Of a stretch of DNA of 13,333 bases, positions 11,766-13,333 are shown one piece after another (position 1 is the first letter of the stretch; each line of letters begins with the position of its first letter). The notes under the pieces were generated by a model that saw only the letters and a program-made list of their open reading frames with translations, ran no database searches and had not been told where the DNA came from. This DNA is from Candidatus Wolfebacteria bacterium (GTDB taxonomy: Bacteria > Patescibacteriota > Minisyncoccia > UBA6257 > UBA9933): positions 1-13,333 of the forward strand of contig JAPLZW010000009.1 in assembly GCA_026394835.1 (NCBI GenBank), written 5' to 3'. A program made the position numbers and the translations under genes.

Positions 11766-13040
11766 CTACTTAAGCGTCAGTATTTTTTCAAACCGTTCTT
11801 TATCTTTGAATGGACCGATGATTGCCAGATTAAGTTTCGCGTCATCCATAATTTCACGGGCCAGAAGAGACAATTCTTCCAAAGTCACTGCCCTGATTTT
11901 TTCGGCAAGTTCCAATGGGTCTTTTATCTCCCCGGCTACAACCTCTTGACCGCCGTAATAACTCGCCAAGGCATCCGAGGTTTCAAGCCCGAGCATTAGG
12001 TGCCCTACAGAATACTCTTTGGCTTTTTCTATCTCTTCCTCCTTGATGGGTTCTTCGGCCACTTTTTTAAACTCCCCTAAAATAGCCAAGACGATTTCTT
12101 CAATTCTTTTATTGTCAATTCCGGCAGAAACAGAAAGAAAGCCATGGTCGGTAAAAAGATCGCTGCTTGCGCTCACATAATAAGCCGCACCCATTTCTTC
12201 CCTTATTTTTTGAAATAGTCTTGAGCTTGCTCCCCCGCCCAGAATATCAGACAAAACATCCAAGGCATACCTCCTTTTATCAAAAATATCAAAAGTCCTC
12301 ACCCCCAGAACAATGTGGGTTTGGTCGGTATCTTTGTGTTTTATGGCAACTTCAGGCCTTGACTGGCTCTCAATAGTTTTAACCTTCCCCTCTTTTTGAG
12401 AAGTTGAAATATTCCCGAAACTTTTTTTTACAGACTCAACTGCTTCCGCTTCATCAAAATTTCCGGCAATAACAACAATTGTGGATTTCGCAAGATAATG
12501 TTTGGCGCGGTAATCAATAAAATCATCTCTTGAAATTTTCCTGACATTTTCTTTGGTTCCGGCAAGATTCCGGCCGGCCGGCTGGTCGCCGTAAAGCAAC
12601 GCCATAAATTCGTCACCCACCTGGCGCATCGGCAGATCCTCGTACATATTTATTTCCTCAATAATCACTCCCCGCTCCTTATCAATTTCTTTCGGGTCAA
12701 AAACAGGATTCAGATACATATCCGAAATGATGTCAAAAATTTTCCCGAAGTGCCGCGGCTCGGCTTTGGCGTAATAACCCGTATATTCATGACCGGTAAA
12801 AGCATTGTGAGCCGCGCCGATACCGTCAAGTTCGGAGGCGATATCAATTGAACGCGGACGTTTTTTTGTGCCCTTAAAACACATATGCTCCAAGAAATGC
12901 GAAAGTCCGTTGATTTCCTTGGTCTCGTATTTCGAGCCGGCCTCAACCAGAACCAGAACCGTGGTCGCGAGCCCCTGCGGCTGGGGAGCTAAAACTATCC
13001 TTAGGCCGTTGTCTAAGGTTATTTTTTTGAAAAGTGGCAT
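11766..13040 (-). CDS. M16-family zinc metallopeptidase (processing-peptidase-like)
   Basis: Zinc endopeptidase of the insulinase/mitochondrial processing peptidase family. Seen: 424 aa from the ATG. The inverted zinc motif GLSHFLEHMCFKGT gives H48, E51 (catalytic) and H52. The third ligand, E128, lies 76 residues on in RGVIIEEINMYED. A central pocket motif, HNAFTGHEYTGYYA, and the C-terminal M16 domain (DQTHIVLGVRTF, then LGGGASSRLFQKIREEMGAAYYV) are complete. No signal peptide, so it probably acts in the cytoplasm. The ATG at 13040 is taken over a TTG at 13055, which overlaps the upstream trpS stop. A purine-rich AAAGGA is present but unusually close to the ATG. It lies 7 bases after trpS, so the two are probably co-transcribed. 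Confidence 0.94.
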   Translation of the reverse strand: MPLFKKITLDNGLRIVLAPQPQGLATTVLVLVEAGSKYETKEINGLSHFLEHMCFKGTKKRPRSIDIASELDGIGAAHNAFTGHEYTGYYAKAEPRHFGKIFDIISDMYLNPVFDPKEIDKERGVIIEEINMYEDLPMRQVGDEFMALLYGDQPAGRNLAGTKENVRKISRDDFIDYRAKHYLAKSTIVVIAGNFDEAEAVESVKKSFGNISTSQKEGKVKTIESQSRPEVAIKHKDTDQTHIVLGVRTFDIFDKRRYALDVLSDILGGGASSRLFQKIREEMGAAYYVSASSDLFTDHGFLSVSAGIDNKRIEEIVLAILGEFKKVAEEPIKEEEIEKAKEYSVGHLMLGLETSDALASYYGGQEVVAGEIKDPLELAEKIRAVTLEELSLLAREIMDDAKLNLAIIGPFKDKERFEKILTLK

Positions 13041-13047
13041 ATCCTTT

Positions 13048-13333
13048 TTAGTCAAAATAATTAATTTTCATCGCCTTACGTACCGCTTTTAATGTTTCCG
13101 CCGCGACAAACCGCCCTCTTTCAGTTCCCTTAAGAAGGAGTTTTTCAACTTCATCTATATTTTTTTGATACATTGCTCTTCTCTCTCTAATTGGATTCAA
13201 AAAATCATTAAGCGCTTCTGCTAATCTTTTTTTAACTTCCATATCGCTTATCCCACCCTCTCTATATCTAACTTTCATATCCTCAACTTCTTTTTTATTA
13301 GGATTGAAAGCGTCGTGATAAACAAATACAGGA
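13048..13333 (-). CDS. trpS: Tryptophanyl-tRNA synthetase, C-terminal end (5' part beyond window)
   Basis: Charges tRNA-Trp with tryptophan. Seen: the last 95 codons, entering from the right edge, beginning PVFVYHDAFNPNKKEVEDMK. They continue through RYREGGISDMEVKKRLAEAL and end FLNPIRERRAMYQ and AETLKAVRKAM. These are characteristic of the C-terminal helical, anticodon-binding part of bacterial TrpRS: the family reads YHDAFN...YREGG...KxxLAEALNxFLxPIRERR. An ATG at 13278 is internal (Met of the continuous frame) and not a start, because the frame is open and homologous upstream of it. TAA stop at 13048-13050. The catalytic Rossmann domain lies outside the window. Confidence 0.92.
   Translation of the reverse strand, partial: PVFVYHDAFNPNKKEVEDMKVRYREGGISDMEVKKRLAEALNDFLNPIRERRAMYQKNIDEVEKLLLKGTERGRFVAAETLKAVRKAMKINYFD

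Noticed and set aside
13048..13278. Stand-alone 76-aa gene starting at ATG 13278
   Set aside because: The frame is open to the window edge and reads as TrpRS on both sides of that Met, so it is the trpS C-terminus.
1..13333. Whole-genome use of code 25 (UGA = Gly)
   Set aside because: Six long genes have no in-frame UGA although they contain many glycines; code-25 organisms use UGA for Gly freely. Kept only as a question about the HU codon.

Overview
The window looks like a stretch of chromosome from an uncultured Patescibacteria/CPR bacterium, most likely Parcubacteria. The evidence is a set of compact genes with 4-11 bp overlaps, a divergent short enolase, a type IV pilin-like protein fused to a LamG domain, many small orphan proteins, and self-similar AT-rich repeats in most spacers and inside some genes. 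The assignment is inferred from gene style and not from a phylogenetic marker. The genetic code looks standard apart from one in-frame UGA in the HU gene.

Layout, left to right. (1) 1-1061, minus: the N-terminal ~353 codons of a CCA-adding/poly(A) polymerase-family enzyme, carrying three in-frame repeat-derived insertions. (2) 1102-2402, plus: a small orphan gene with its own promoter, Shine-Dalgarno site and terminator, then tRNA-Arg(UCG), tRNA-Lys(CUU), two overlapping small orphan genes and tRNA-Gly(GCC). (3) 2494-3694, plus: an ECF-type sigma factor overlapping a single-pass membrane protein that is probably its anti-sigma factor, closed by a strong bidirectional terminator. (4) 3713-6242, minus: HU with a UGA replacing its conserved C-terminal glycine, a structured spacer, an orphan 141-aa protein and RNase Y. 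(5) 6431-7975, plus: cofactor-independent phosphoglycerate mutase. (6) 8116-9336, plus: the pilin-LamG surface protein. (7) 9418-11687, minus: an AI-2E/PerM-family membrane protein and enolase, overlapping by 4 bp and probably co-transcribed. (8) 11766-13333, minus: the C-terminus of tryptophanyl-tRNA synthetase followed by an M16 zinc peptidase.

How the genes relate: GpmI and enolase catalyse consecutive steps of lower glycolysis but lie in separate transcription units. CCA-adding enzyme, three tRNAs, TrpRS and RNase Y make this a region rich in RNA metabolism. The sigma/anti-sigma pair and the pilin-LamG protein are the surface-sensing and surface-interaction parts.

Most notable: (a) short palindromic or tandem repeats inserted in frame next to active sites of two essential enzymes (CCA-adding enzyme and enolase), with similar repeats abutting stop codons and filling spacers; (b) a single UGA at the conserved Gly of HU, followed in frame by the expected HU C-terminus. 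I saw no CRISPR array, insertion sequence, rRNA or obvious defence system. No gene-free stretch exceeds 300 bases.
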